In this document: in pieces, positions 1 to 6,879 of the stretch
Layout: the number at the start of each line of letters is the position of its first letter
Position numbering within the stretch: the first letter of the stretch is position 1
DNA from: Streptomyces sp. NBC_01750
GTDB lineage: Bacteria > Actinomycetota > Actinomycetes > Streptomycetales > Streptomycetaceae
Direction: 5' to 3'
Assembly: GCF_035918095.1 (NCBI RefSeq)
Contig: NZ_CP109139.1
Span: 1 to 41,662, forward strand
Length of the DNA: 41,662 nt
Program-made: the position numbers and the translations under genes
Notes under the pieces: model-generated
The model's input: only the letters and a program-made list of their open reading frames with translations
What the model was told of the DNA's origin: nothing
The model's database searches: none

Positions 1-308
1 GGTGGCAGGCGGGAAGGCTCGCCGACCGGCTCGACCCCGACCCGCAGGCCGCATGGGTACCGGGCGGAGCACTGCGGCCGGTCGACGAGGCGGTACCCGA
101 CGCCCCCACGCACATGCGGTGCTGGAGAGATGACCTGGCGGCGCACGAGGAGGTCATGCACCTGTTGGCCGCCGGCCAGGCGGTCAGCCTGTCCGCCCAC
201 GACGACACGGCGCACTACACGTTCACTGCGTTGCCCCGCCAGTTCTACGTACCGCCGTGGGCCCCGCCGGCCCCGGTCTCCGGGACCGCGCGCGAGGCGG
301 TGTCATGA
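1..308 (+). CDS. 3' part of small unrecognised protein; 5' part is at the right end of the window
   Basis: The frame is open from the first base and stops with TGA at 306-308. Its first complete codon here begins at base 3, and the two bases before it complete the codon left unfinished at 41662. Read circularly the protein is 136 residues, starting at ATG 41560. It has several Trp and Pro residues and no signal peptide, membrane segment or motif I recognise. It would be the last gene of the coupled operon 40839-41078, 41075-41563, 41560-308. Function unknown. Joining the two ends is inferred from the matching frame only; a matching frame has about a one in three chance of arising at random. 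Confidence 0.6.
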   Translation, partial: WQAGRLADRLDPDPQAAWVPGGALRPVDEAVPDAPTHMRCWRDDLAAHEEVMHLLAAGQAVSLSAHDDTAHYTFTALPRQFYVPPWAPPAPVSGTAREAVS

Positions 309-472
309 CCCGGCAGTACACGCAGAACGGTCTCACCGCCGAGGCAGAACAGCCGACACCCAGCCGGCCGACCGGCCACCCTTGACCATCTCCCCACGGC
401 GTCACCCCCGGGCCGCTCAGGCCGACGCCGAGCCCCGCAGGCCCGCGCCCCCCGTCGCGGACCTGCGGAAGG

Positions 473-513
473 ACAGCGCCCCGCCCCCGAACTTCCGGGT
501 GGCGGGGCGCTGT
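473..513. terminator. Strong hairpin between convergent genes
   Basis: A 13-bp perfect stem (ACAGCGCCCCGCC with its complement) encloses a 15-nt loop. It lies between the end of the rightward gene (308) and the end of the leftward toxin gene (531), so it probably terminates both. Bases 309-472 show no gene. Confidence 0.7.
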
Positions 514-530
514 TGTGAGTTCATGTCGCT

Positions 531-827
531 TTACAAGTCCAGTACCGCGCGGAGCGCTTGACTGACACGCTCCATTGCCGCCGTCTCTACGGTGCCCAGC
601 AGTTTGGCGCCATCGAAGCGCGCAACCCTCAGTTGCTGAATGTTGACGGCGACCGCCGTACACGGCAACGGCTCGTCGAGCACGACGGACATCGCGGTAT
701 CCGGGAAGCGGCCGGAGGGGTGCAGCACGATCGCGAGGACCGCGCCGTATGCCTGTTCCAGGCCGTCGAGCGACACGACGAGCACGTTGCGCCCATCGTC
801 GAGCGTCCAGATTTCCCCGCGCTTCAC
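531..827 (-). CDS. MazF/PemK-like toxin of a type II toxin-antitoxin pair
   Basis: Predicted 98-residue toxin of the MazF/PemK family, which are usually mRNA-cleaving ribonucleases. It opens with the characteristic MKRGEIW, continues with a beta-rich stretch (VLVVSLDG), and has the late VNIQQLR segment matching the conserved Q-x-R strand of MazF proteins. The length is normal for the family. The start is a GTG that overlaps the antitoxin stop (GTGA), so translation is coupled to the antitoxin and toxin never precedes it. On a plasmid the likely role is post-segregational stabilisation. Family assignment rests on the N-terminal signature and operon structure; RNase activity is inferred. Confidence 0.8.
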   Translation of the reverse strand: MKRGEIWTLDDGRNVLVVSLDGLEQAYGAVLAIVLHPSGRFPDTAMSVVLDEPLPCTAVAVNIQQLRVARFDGAKLLGTVETAAMERVSQALRAVLDL

Positions 828-1015
828 AGAGTGTCGCCCTCACCGCACAGATCATCGCCGAGCCCGAGCTCGGCGAGCTGCTGGGCAGCGTCGAGCACGG
901 CCTGACGGCGTGCGGCACGGACGATGTACGCGTTGAGGGACAGGCCCGCCGCGTTCGCGCCGGCGCGAATCGACGGGTCGAGGTCATCGGGTATGCGGAG
1001 CGTCATCACAGCCAT
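824..1015 (-). CDS. Ribbon-helix-helix antitoxin
   Basis: A 63-residue protein with the pattern of a ribbon-helix-helix DNA-binding domain: a short strand (VMTLRIPDDL, residues 3-12) followed by two helices (AGANAAGLSLNAYIVRAARR). The acidic C-terminal tail would neutralise the MazF-like toxin encoded immediately downstream with a 4-nt overlap. Antitoxins of this type usually repress their own operon, and an 8-bp inverted repeat sits 12-31 bases upstream of the ATG (1028-1046). A GGTGG sequence precedes the start codon. Confidence 0.8.
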   Translation of the reverse strand: MAVMTLRIPDDLDPSIRAGANAAGLSLNAYIVRAARRQAVLDAAQQLAELGLGDDLCGEGDTL

Positions 1016-1027
1016 GCCACCAATCTA

Positions 1028-1046
1028 GCAACCGGAAGCCGGTTGC
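1028..1046. promoter_or_regulatory. Operator-like inverted repeat upstream of the toxin-antitoxin operon
   Basis: GCAACCGG and CCGGTTGC form a perfect 8-bp inverted repeat separated by AAG. It ends 13 bases from the antitoxin start, where the ribbon-helix-helix antitoxin would be expected to bind for autoregulation. Confidence 0.6.
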
Positions 1047-1071
1047 ATCAGATGGTGGCGATCCCATCGCG

Positions 1072-1431
1072 TCACCGTGGCGGCGCGTGCGGCACGGAGG
1101 TGCCGAACGGCAGCCGGTCCGAGGGTTCGGAGGCGCTGCGGTGCCCCACCCGTAGGCCGGGCTGGGGCCAGGCGTACAACCGCGTCGTGACCGATGTGGA
1201 GCCGGTCAGATCGACGGCCACCTGATAGACGATCGTGCCGTCTGCCCGGTCCTGGCGGGCCGTGACCGTGGCCCAGCGCCACCGGCCATGTGACCAGACC
1301 AGCAGCGCGGGCGGATCGGTCCGGGGCCATGTCCAGACATGCGGGGGAGGACCGTCGTCCGGCCGCCACGGCCGCGCCTCCACTGGCTCGGGCACTGAAT
1401 CGCTCACAAGTTCGATTGTACGAGTCCGCAT
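1072..1431 (-). CDS. Unrecognised 119-residue protein
   Basis: A leftward frame starting at ATG 1431 (a TTG lies one codon upstream). It is rich in Trp and Arg (e.g. PHVWTWPRTDPP, WSHGRWRWATVTARQDR) and reads like a small beta-strand domain; no catalytic motif, signal peptide or membrane segment is visible. It diverges from the resolvase gene and shares the 1432-1606 regulatory stretch with it. It ends about 57 bases upstream of the antitoxin start, so it may be co-transcribed with the toxin-antitoxin pair. No function is proposed; the evidence that it is a gene is its GC-rich third positions and its fit between neighbours. Confidence 0.55.
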   Translation of the reverse strand: MRTRTIELVSDSVPEPVEARPWRPDDGPPPHVWTWPRTDPPALLVWSHGRWRWATVTARQDRADGTIVYQVAVDLTGSTSVTTRLYAWPQPGLRVGHRSASEPSDRLPFGTSVPHAPPR

Positions 1432-1450
1432 CAATCTGCTCGTCGTGCAC

Positions 1451-1474
1451 GGCTTGGCTTGTACAAGTCAAGCC
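1451..1474. repeat. TGTACA palindrome, copy 1 (upstream of resolvase)
   Basis: Core CTTGTACAAG at 1458-1467, extended by GGCTTG and CAAGCC into a 24-bp palindrome with one mismatched pair. First of nine related sites in the window. Confidence 0.7.
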
Positions 1475-1597
1475 GTCCCGGAAACGGTCCGTTTCGGGAC
1501 GGCAGTCACACGAGGGCGACGCGCCGACGCCACCCGTCCCGAAAAGCGTCCCGGAACCCGAGGGGCGGGGATAGGTTCCGAGACGGGGTTTCGGGAC
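1475..1597. promoter_or_regulatory. res-like recombination site with repeated GTCCCGAAA boxes
   Basis: Six related boxes lie in 123 bp just upstream of the resolvase. One inverted pair is at 1475-1485/1491-1500 and another at 1575-1584/1588-1597 (GTTCCGAGAC against GTTTCGGGAC). Two direct boxes lie between them at 1536-1545 and 1549-1558. Three binding subsites next to a serine resolvase are the usual design of a res site, where the enzyme resolves plasmid multimers and represses its own gene. The crossover subsite cannot be identified from sequence alone. Confidence 0.65.
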
Positions 1598-1606
1598 AAT
1601 GGGCCC

Positions 1607-2470
1607 ATGATCGAGATGGACGAGCAGGCGCGGGCAGAACTGATCGAGCGGCAGGAGTGCTCTCGATGCACGGCCCCGGCCGGCTCGGCGTGCCGGACAC
1701 GGGCGGGCACGGTCGCCACCCGGTACCACACCGTGCGGTACGACAGCGTCCCGGCGCTCCGGTCTGGCCCCCCGGTCCGGGTGCCCGCCGACCGGGGGCC
1801 GGGCCATGAGTGGAGGCGGGGGCCGGCCGTCGAGACCACCGCGGCGGCCGTGGAGCGAACCGGCGACCGGATCGGGTACGGCAGGGTCTCGACCAGCGGG
1901 CAGGATCTCGCGACGCAAGAGCGGTTGCTGAAGGGTGCCGGCTGCATTGAGCCGCTGTACGTCGAGAAGATCAGCACGAGGCAGCGCGAGCGCCCCAGGT
2001 TCGCCGCCGCCCTGGCGGCCCTGCGGGCCCGGGACATCCTCACCGTGACCATGCTCGACCGGCTCGGCCGAAACACCGTCGAGCTGATCACCAGCGCCCA
2101 GGACATCGAGCACCGGGGCAACCGGCTGGAGATCCTTCAGGGCCCCTTGGCCGGCATCTACGACCCACGAGGTGCCGGAAAGATCGTTTTCACGATGTTC
2201 GCCGTGATTGCCGAGGTCGAGCGGGAATTCATCCGTGACCGGAGCCTGGAAGGACTGGCCACCGCGGCTGAGAACGGCCGCTACGGCGGCCGGCCCGCGG
2301 CTCTCGACGATGACAAGTTCGCCATCGCCCTGGCTCGCAGGCAGAACCCGCGCCAGTCGGTAACCAGCATCGCCCGACACATCGGGGTCGGGCGGTCGAC
2401 GCTGTACCGGGCATTTGCCGAGCACGACGCCCGGCAGCAGGCCGGCGGGCAGAAAGATCGCGAGCGCTGA
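1607..2470 (+). CDS. Serine recombinase (resolvase) with N-terminal zinc-binding domain
   Basis: A 287-residue protein. Residues about 88-230 form a resolvase/invertase catalytic domain: IGYGRVSTSGQDLATQ carries the nucleophile Ser95, and MLDRLGRNT supplies the conserved arginines. The C-terminal SVTSIARHIGVGRSTLYRAF is the usual helix-turn-helix. Unusually, residues 18-41 (C18, C21, C29, H41) form a CxxC-x7-C-x11-H zinc-binding unit, which small resolvases of about 185 residues lack. The ATG at 1607 includes this domain; starting at a later GTG near residue 82 would leave a conventional resolvase. Likely job: multimer resolution at the adjacent box array. The same zinc unit ends the replication initiator. 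Confidence 0.85.
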   Translation: MIEMDEQARAELIERQECSRCTAPAGSACRTRAGTVATRYHTVRYDSVPALRSGPPVRVPADRGPGHEWRRGPAVETTAAAVERTGDRIGYGRVSTSGQDLATQERLLKGAGCIEPLYVEKISTRQRERPRFAAALAALRARDILTVTMLDRLGRNTVELITSAQDIEHRGNRLEILQGPLAGIYDPRGAGKIVFTMFAVIAEVEREFIRDRSLEGLATAAENGRYGGRPAALDDDKFAIALARRQNPRQSVTSIARHIGVGRSTLYRAFAEHDARQQAGGQKDRER

Positions 2471-2545
2471 CCCCCTATGTGAGCGTCACGCACGGCCGTT
2501 GATTGCCTGGTGGTCCCCGAGGGGGGAGGGGAGGACCATGGAGAG

Positions 2546-2893
2546 GTGGCCAGGAGGAACGTCCGGCGATGCAGCCAGTGCGGCATCCCGCTGCCCGAGG
2601 ACAGCAGGCGATCCCGCCGGTACTGCGATGCGGCCTGCCGTACGAGGGCCTGGCGGTGGAAGCGCGAGCGCGAGGAGTGGTGGCGGAGCAACGTCGAATT
2701 CGGGCTCGCTCTGCGTGAAGGCCGCCCGTACCGCCGGCCCAAGGTTCGCTGCCCGGTGTGCAAGAGCTGGTGGTACATCGGAGAGGCGCCGCGGACCGTT
2801 CGCAAGCGCGTGGACGCGCTGTACTGCTCGCCGCGGTGCCGTACACGGGCCTACCGCCAGAGGCTTTCGCGTTCAGAAGGCGTCACCCCGTGA
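2546..2893 (+). CDS. Small double zinc-ribbon protein
   Basis: About 115 residues from GTG 2546, chosen because GGGGAGGACC lies just upstream; an earlier in-frame GTG at 2510 has no good ribosome site. Two similar Cys clusters are visible: CSQCGIPLP...YCDAACRTRAWR near the N-terminus and CPVCKSWWY...YCSPRCRTRAYRQ near the C-terminus. Each is CxxC followed by a CxxxC or CxxC pair with a basic tail, so this looks like an internal duplication of one zinc-binding module that may contact nucleic acid. It follows the resolvase by 75 bases. The specific role is unknown. Confidence 0.7.
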   Translation: MARRNVRRCSQCGIPLPEDSRRSRRYCDAACRTRAWRWKREREEWWRSNVEFGLALREGRPYRRPKVRCPVCKSWWYIGEAPRTVRKRVDALYCSPRCRTRAYRQRLSRSEGVTP

Positions 2894-2963
2894 CGCCTTG
2901 ACGTGACGCTATCGACCACTGGCCGACCGGTGGACGTCCACCGGTCCAGCCGCCGACGCCGGT

Positions 2964-3550
2964 GGGTGCTCGAGGAACGCCGGCAGTGGAGGAGTGCCGG
3001 GTGTGGGTCGGTGGTGGGGCCGGCGCACCTCGTGCACCCGTCCGCCGGTCGAGCGGCTGCGGCTCGGTGGGTGGGGGCGCGGTCGGTCCGTAATCCTCCG
3101 TGGCCGGCGCCGTTGGCGGCTGCGGCGGGGTGGGGGTGGGAATGGACGGCAGGCAGCGGGGGGAGGGGTGCCGGGCTGATCATCGGTTCGGCGGCTGCCG
3201 GGGCCCGTTGGGGTGCGGACCGTGCCCCCGCCGTCGATCCGAACTGCGCGTGAGGCGAACGCACCCATAGCCCGTGGCGGGCGGGGAGCTATCAGCTGCC
3301 GCGATGTGGCCCGGGCCGGTGTGGTCGCTCCGCGTCGGTGCACGTTTCGTCGTGGCTGATGAGCGTGTCGTTTCCCCGTCGCACCGGTCCGTGCACCACC
3401 ACCGCCCAAGTGCCGTCGCGGTGGACCCGTGGACGCTGCCCGCCGACGAGGACGACAGCACCAGGACCACGACGAGCACCAGGAGCAGCAGCACGGGCCG
3501 GGGCCGCGCCGTCGAGGAGGACCGCCGATCGGTTCGCGTGTACAAGCTAA
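2964..3550. repeat. Long repeat LR1
   Basis: About 590 bp with no convincing gene. It aligns along most of its length, by eye, with 7471-8025 (LR2, same orientation) and, inverted, with 18779-19140 (LR3). Shared landmarks are GGGTGCTCGAGGAACGCCGG at the left edge (LR1 and LR2 only), TCCGTAATCCTCCGTGGC, GGAGCTATCAGCTGCCGCG, and the terminal GTGTACAAGCTAAA. It ends at promoter A. See the findings for antisense frames within it. Confidence 0.8.
3539..3544. repeat. TGTACA palindrome, copy 2 (end of LR1)
   Basis: GCGTGTACAAGCTAAA, an imperfect version of the palindrome, sits at the right edge of LR1 and about 55 bases upstream of the promoter A -35 box. Confidence 0.65.
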
Positions 3551-3598
3551 ACCCGGGCAGAAATGTGCTTTGACCTGCGTGTTTCTGTGCGACCAGAG

Positions 3599-3627
3599 TT
3601 GACCGTGGGGCTCTATTGCTGTAGTCT
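3599..3627 (+). promoter_or_regulatory. Promoter A of the four-copy promoter family
   Basis: TTGACC, 17-bp spacer, TAGTCT. The spacer and -10 (CTCTATTGCTGTAGTCT) and the following TTTTACTTGTCGGAACGGG are nearly identical in promoter D; B and C are close relatives with the same 17-bp spacing. Drives 3695-4060 and 4132-4494. Confidence 0.75.
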
Positions 3628-3642
3628 TTTACTTGTCGGAAC

Positions 3643-3657
3643 GGGGAACGGCACCCC
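3643..3657 (+). promoter_or_regulatory. Leader hairpin with AACGGCA loop, copy 1
   Basis: GGGG-AACGGCA-CCCC about 15 bases after the likely transcription start. It is followed by an unpaired CACCACCAACACC run and a GAAAGGA ribosome site before ATG 3695. The same arrangement precedes five other start codons. Confidence 0.65.
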
Positions 3658-3694
3658 ACCCCGACACCACCAACACCCCGAAAGGACACAGCAC

Positions 3695-4060
3695 ATGAAC
3701 AACCCGGACAACACCCAGCCGCCGACCGTGACCGAGCGCAACGCCTACAGCGAAGAGGAGTTGGACAAGGCGACCGCGCAGTTCCTCGACCGCCACCTGA
3801 AGCCGATTGCGCGCGGCACCGGCCGCCACGTCGGTGAAGTGCTGGACGAGCTCGCGGAAGACCTGTTCACCGGCGGAGTGCTCGCCTACATGATGGCCAA
3901 CCGTCTGGCAGAGCAGGACCCCACCGTCAACGTCAACGCCAAGGCCGGCGTTTTCTTCGTGGCCATGCTCCGCAGGATGCCCGGGCGCGAGGGCCTGGCC
4001 GCATCTCTCGTGAGCACGATCTACCGGCAGGCCCGCGCCGCCGCAGGCATCCAGGACTGA
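3695..4060 (+). CDS. Unrecognised 121-residue acidic protein
   Basis: Starts at ATG 3695 after GAAAGGA. The N-terminus is polar and disordered-looking (MNNPDNTQPPTVTER). The rest reads as alpha-helical, with a charged helix around LDEL-AEDLFTGGVLAYMM and a short hydrophobic stretch (AKAGVFFVAMLRR) too short to be a confident membrane segment. No catalytic motif or zinc site. It is the first gene of a two-gene unit from promoter A, with 71 bases (including hairpin 4072-4100) before the next gene. Soluble and cytoplasmic by appearance; function unknown. Confidence 0.65.
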   Translation: MNNPDNTQPPTVTERNAYSEEELDKATAQFLDRHLKPIARGTGRHVGEVLDELAEDLFTGGVLAYMMANRLAEQDPTVNVNAKAGVFFVAMLRRMPGREGLAASLVSTIYRQARAAAGIQD

Positions 4061-4071
4061 CGCCATCCCAG

Positions 4072-4100
4072 CCGGGGGCGGGAACGGCACCCGCCCCCGG
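4072..4100 (+). promoter_or_regulatory. Leader hairpin with AACGGCA loop, copy 2 (intercistronic)
   Basis: The longest copy: a perfect 11-bp stem CCGGGGGCGGG/CCCGCCCCCGG around loop AACGGCA. A CACC-rich stretch and AGGAGAA precede ATG 4132. Its position between two co-transcribed genes shows the element is not simply part of the promoter. Confidence 0.7.
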
Positions 4101-4131
4101 TGTCACCACCGACACCGACAGGAGAAGCGAC

Positions 4132-4494
4132 ATGAACCAGGTCATCGTCTGGAACGAGCAGTGCGCGTGCGGAGGCAGCCTCTACGGCCGCATGGAAGAG
4201 CCGTGCGACCCCGAGTGCACCGGATACCTCCCCAACCCCGTGGAGACCGGCCGCGCGACCCTCTTCGCCCACGTCGACCGAGGGTCCCGCCGCGACGCCA
4301 CCACGGTGACCGTGCTCAACAACGGCGGTCGCAGCCGCCTGTTCGTCCAGGACGACGGCACCAGCGTGCCGCTCGCCCCCACCCTCCATCGCGCCATTGA
4401 CCGTGATGTGACCGAAGCCGCCCACGCCTACGCCCGCGCCGTCTACGGCCCCCGCCGCGCATGGCCCACCCGGTTCACCGTCAACCGCTACTGA
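4132..4494 (+). CDS. Unrecognised 120-residue protein with N-terminal Cys cluster
   Basis: Starts at ATG 4132 behind AGGAGAAGCGAC. The N-terminus carries CACGG at residues 11-15 and then CDPECTGY, four cysteines that could bind one zinc ion. The middle has alternating hydrophobic strands (TTVTVLNNGGRSRLFVQDD) and the end a short helix and an aromatic/basic tail (YGPRRAWPTRFTVNRY). Second gene of the promoter A unit, closed by the hairpin at 4512-4533. No known family is recognised; small and cytoplasmic by appearance. Confidence 0.65.
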   Translation: MNQVIVWNEQCACGGSLYGRMEEPCDPECTGYLPNPVETGRATLFAHVDRGSRRDATTVTVLNNGGRSRLFVQDDGTSVPLAPTLHRAIDRDVTEAAHAYARAVYGPRRAWPTRFTVNRY

Positions 4495-4511
4495 CCACCC
4501 GTCACCACCCC

Positions 4512-4533
4512 GGCCCCCGCTCCAGCGGGGGCC
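4512..4533 (+). terminator. Terminator of the promoter A unit
   Basis: GGCCCCCGCT and AGCGGGGGCC form a perfect 10-bp stem 18 bases after the stop, followed by TTT. A TGTACA palindrome follows directly, as at 8881 and 25021. Confidence 0.7.
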
Positions 4534-4540
4534 TTTCGCT

Positions 4541-4546
4541 TGTACA
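4541..4546. repeat. TGTACA palindrome, copy 3
   Basis: CGCTTGTACAAGCCAAAA immediately after the terminator and about 50 bases upstream of the promoter B -35 box. Confidence 0.65.
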
Positions 4547-4597
4547 AGCCAAAACCGCGAAACGGTTGCTGACCAGCGAATTTACCCGCGTGTCGGG

Positions 4598-4626
4598 TTG
4601 CCGATGGTGCTCTATTGCTGTATTCT
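4598..4626 (+). promoter_or_regulatory. Promoter B of the four-copy family
   Basis: TTGCCG, 17-bp spacer, TATTCT. The spacer ATGGTGCTCTATTGCTG is identical to that of promoter D. Drives the unit beginning at 4697. Confidence 0.75.
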
Positions 4627-4641
4627 TTTGAGTGTCGGAAA

Positions 4642-4656
4642 GGGGAACGGCACCCC
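4642..4656 (+). promoter_or_regulatory. Leader hairpin with AACGGCA loop, copy 3
   Basis: GGGG-AACGGCA-CCCC in the promoter B leader, followed by CCACCAACACC and GAAGGGA before ATG 4697. Confidence 0.65.
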
Positions 4657-4696
4657 GGACCGGCGGTCCACCAACACCAACGAAGGGAACAGAGCG

Positions 4697-5167
4697 ATGG
4701 ACGAGACGACCAACACGGACCGCGCGGAGAGGGGGGCGGCAGTGATCGCGGCGTTCCTGGCCGCCGCTGCCACCGCAGGAGCGACGCTCACCCCGGGCGA
4801 CCGCGCCGAGCTGGGCCGCGCGGCCGTCGAGGCGTACCCCCTCGGCAACGACGACCCCGACGAGACGCTGAGCTTCACTCTCGCCGACATCTACCACCAC
4901 GCGGACGGGGTGAAGGCCCCTCACGCACTGCTCGGCGCGGCCCTGATGGAGCTCTCCACCACGGTCAACGTGCTGCCCGTGCTCGGCGCGCTCGGCGACG
5001 ACGGCCGCTCCGGCATCCTCGCGTGCGCGGTCGCGGCCATCCTCGCGCACGGCGACGAGCAGGGCGTATGCGTCCACGAGGTCACCGACCGCGCTTACGA
5101 CCACTGGGCCGACGAGGCCGAGGAAGAGCGCTTCATGCGCGTCCGCGCCGAGCGCTACGCGAAGTAG
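4697..5167 (+). CDS. Unrecognised 156-residue alanine-rich acidic protein
   Basis: Starts at ATG 4697 after GAAGGGAACAGAGCG. Mostly helical and acidic, with Ala-rich helices (AAVIAAFLAAAATAG; ILACAVAAILAHG) and a charged C-terminal helix (DEAEEERFMRVRAERYAK). The hydrophobic stretches are amphipathic rather than membrane-like. First gene of the promoter B unit; 63 bases with a copy of the leader hairpin separate it from 5231. It resembles the next gene in size, acidity and helical character, so the pair may be distant duplicates, but I cannot demonstrate this. Function unknown. Confidence 0.65.
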   Translation: MDETTNTDRAERGAAVIAAFLAAAATAGATLTPGDRAELGRAAVEAYPLGNDDPDETLSFTLADIYHHADGVKAPHALLGAALMELSTTVNVLPVLGALGDDGRSGILACAVAAILAHGDEQGVCVHEVTDRAYDHWADEAEEERFMRVRAERYAK

Positions 5168-5180
5168 CCCCCACCGCCGA

Positions 5181-5203
5181 GGGGCGGGAACGGCACCCGC
5201 CCC
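5181..5203 (+). promoter_or_regulatory. Leader hairpin with AACGGCA loop, copy 4 (intercistronic)
   Basis: GGGGCGGG-AACGGCA-CCCGCCCC, a perfect 8-bp stem, then GGCACCACCACCGAAGGGA before ATG 5231. Closely matches copy 2 in stem and position. Confidence 0.7.
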
Positions 5204-5230
5204 CCGGCACCACCACCGAAGGGAAACGAC

Positions 5231-5728
5231 ATGTCCGACGACGTGACCGGCGCAGACCGCGCCGCATGGGCCGCCATCGCACTGGCCGCCTACAACGACG
5301 AGGCCCCCGACCACCTGTTGCCCCTGCCCACCGCCGCCGAGCGCGAACGGTTCGGCATCCTCGCCGCCGAGGCCATGGCCCGCACGATCCGGCACAACCC
5401 CGCCGACCAGGCGGTGAACTGCCGCGAGCGTGCAGACGAGACGATCGGCGACCTGATCGCCTACGTGTTCCACCTCGTTGACGGCCGGGTGACTCCCGAC
5501 CAACTCACCCGCGCCGCCGAGGAGATGCGCAGCCCGTACCCCATTCGGCTGGACGCGGTCTGTGTGGTGGCCGCCGCCGACGTCGACCGGGTGGCCGCGA
5601 TGCTCGCCGCACTCATGGAGGCCGCCATTTCGTTCGGGTGCGACGTGCCCGCGATGCTCGCCGACTCCCGCACGTGCTACGAGGAGGCGAAGGCCGAGGA
5701 GGAGGCGAACGAGCAGACCAACGCATGA
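5231..5728 (+). CDS. Unrecognised 165-residue acidic helical protein
   Basis: Starts at ATG 5231 after GAAGGGAAACGAC. Predominantly helical and Ala/Asp/Glu-rich, with a long central segment around AAADVDRVAAMLAALMEAAISFG and a highly acidic tail (EEAKAEEEANEQTNA). Four cysteines are scattered, not paired. No motif I recognise. Second gene of the promoter B unit, followed by a structured non-coding stretch. Likely a soluble cytoplasmic protein; role unknown. Confidence 0.65.
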   Translation: MSDDVTGADRAAWAAIALAAYNDEAPDHLLPLPTAAERERFGILAAEAMARTIRHNPADQAVNCRERADETIGDLIAYVFHLVDGRVTPDQLTRAAEEMRSPYPIRLDAVCVVAAADVDRVAAMLAALMEAAISFGCDVPAMLADSRTCYEEAKAEEEANEQTNA

Positions 5729-6066
5729 GCCACGGGGGCGGGGCGGGAACCCCGCCCCCCGGGCAGCGCCCGGAGACGACAACGGGCCGGTGGGACACCC
5801 CGAGGGGTGACGGCATCCACCGGCCCAGCGCTCCCACCAACACCGGCCCGAAAGGCCGAATGGAAAGCAGGACCAGTGTAGACCGGACCGGCGGACAGCC
5901 GGCACCCCCGCCGCGGGGGCGGAGCGGAGCGCGACGGCATCGAGCCGCCGCGCCCCGCGCTGCCGCCGGCCAACCGCCCCGCCGTTCCAACACGGCCCCA
6001 CCCGCAGGAGGGAGCCAGCCCACTGGCCCCATACCCTCGCAACCAGCACAACCAGGAGAAACACTC
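5729..6066 (+). other. Structured intercistronic stretch with a repeat
   Basis: About 340 bases with no convincing separate gene. It contains a hairpin (GGGCCGGTGG near 5785 pairing with CCACCGGCCC near 5819) and a seventh, partial leader signature (CCACCAACACC, then GAAAGG before ATG 5860). Bases 5931-5973 are also found in similar form at 10053-10095 (core GGCATCGAGCCG...CCCCGCGCTGCCGCCGG). ATG 5860 is in frame with the 6067 gene, so that protein could be 123 residues with a proline-rich N-terminus. Confidence 0.5.
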
Positions 6067-6231
6067 ATGATCACACTGCCCCAGGCGTCCGCCGCGTGGA
6101 TTCGCCGCGCGACCCCAGCCGAACGCCGGACCTACATGCAGACCGGTTCCCGGGGCCCGGGGATGCCCGTGGACCTGCGGCCGGCATCCACGCGCATGGC
6201 GGAAGTGCACAAGGTTCTCAACACCCGCTGA
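6067..6231 (+). CDS. Unrecognised 54-residue basic protein
   Basis: ATG 6067 has a good ribosome site (AGGAGAAACACTC). The sequence is basic and compact (AAWIRRATPAERRTYMQTG) and ends in MAEVHKVLNTR; one or two short helices are likely. An in-frame ATG at 5860 with a leader-like upstream region would add 69 low-complexity residues, so the start is not settled. It lies 57 bases upstream of the helix-turn-helix gene 6289 and is probably co-transcribed with it. Function unknown. Confidence 0.5.
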   Translation: MITLPQASAAWIRRATPAERRTYMQTGSRGPGMPVDLRPASTRMAEVHKVLNTR

Positions 6232-6288
6232 TCACCCACCCGGGCCGCGCAGACGGCGGGGCCCGGCCCACCCGAAGGAGACGAGCCC

Positions 6289-6879
6289 GTGATTCCCCAC
6301 GGCCGCCCCACACTCGACATCCACGGCGTTGCCGACCGTGCCGGCGTCTCGCTGACGACCTGGCGCCGCTCGCATCACGCCGCGTTCGCGGCCGCGGTTC
6401 AGCCGCTCCCCGGATCACAGCGGCCCATCCTGTACGACGCCGCCCAGGTCGACGCCCACCTGTCCGGCAAGGCATTGCCGACGCTGCCCAAGACGCCGCA
6501 CCCCGACGATCTGCTGACGGACACCGAGACCGGCGCCGTCGCGGGAGTCAGCGCGTCCACGATCCGCGCCGACGCCGCCACCGGCCGCATGGACGCAGGC
6601 GTGGAGCGTCACGGCCGCCGATGGTGGACCCGCGCCGCCGCCGAGGCCCGCGCCGCCCGCCCGAGCGAGTACAAGGGCCGCACGCCAGGGGCCAAGGACA
6701 AGGCCCCCCGCAAGCGTCCGGATCACCGTGTGGCCGAGGTGGCCACTGAGTTGAAGCGCGCCGACGCCGGCCGGCGCACACCGGTCACCGCCGACGAGCT
6801 CGCCGAGCTCTACGACGTCAGCACGCGCACCGCCGAGCGCATCATGGCCAAGGCCCGCGCCACTCTCAACAAGTCCTAG
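6289..6879 (+). CDS. DNA-binding protein with three helix-turn-helix-like segments
   Basis: 196 residues from GTG 6289, preceded by CGAAGGAGACGAGCCC. Three helix-turn-helix-like segments appear in order: DIHGVADRAGVSLTTWRR near the N-terminus, TGAVAGVSASTIRADAATG in the middle, and TADELAELYDVSTRTAERI at the C-terminus. A basic linker (residues about 125-150, KGRTPGAKDKAPRKRP) joins the last two. This points to a cytoplasmic DNA-binding protein. Being encoded inside the promoter-family region, it is a candidate regulator of promoters A-D or of the TGTACA sites, which is inference. Its stop overlaps the stop of the convergent gene. Confidence 0.7.
   Translation: MIPHGRPTLDIHGVADRAGVSLTTWRRSHHAAFAAAVQPLPGSQRPILYDAAQVDAHLSGKALPTLPKTPHPDDLLTDTETGAVAGVSASTIRADAATGRMDAGVERHGRRWWTRAAAEARAARPSEYKGRTPGAKDKAPRKRPDHRVAEVATELKRADAGRRTPVTADELAELYDVSTRTAERIMAKARATLNKS

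Noticed and set aside
1..308. Linear plasmid with telomeres at the window ends
   Set aside because: Neither end shows the clustered palindromes of Streptomyces telomeres, and a reading frame runs through both ends in phase.
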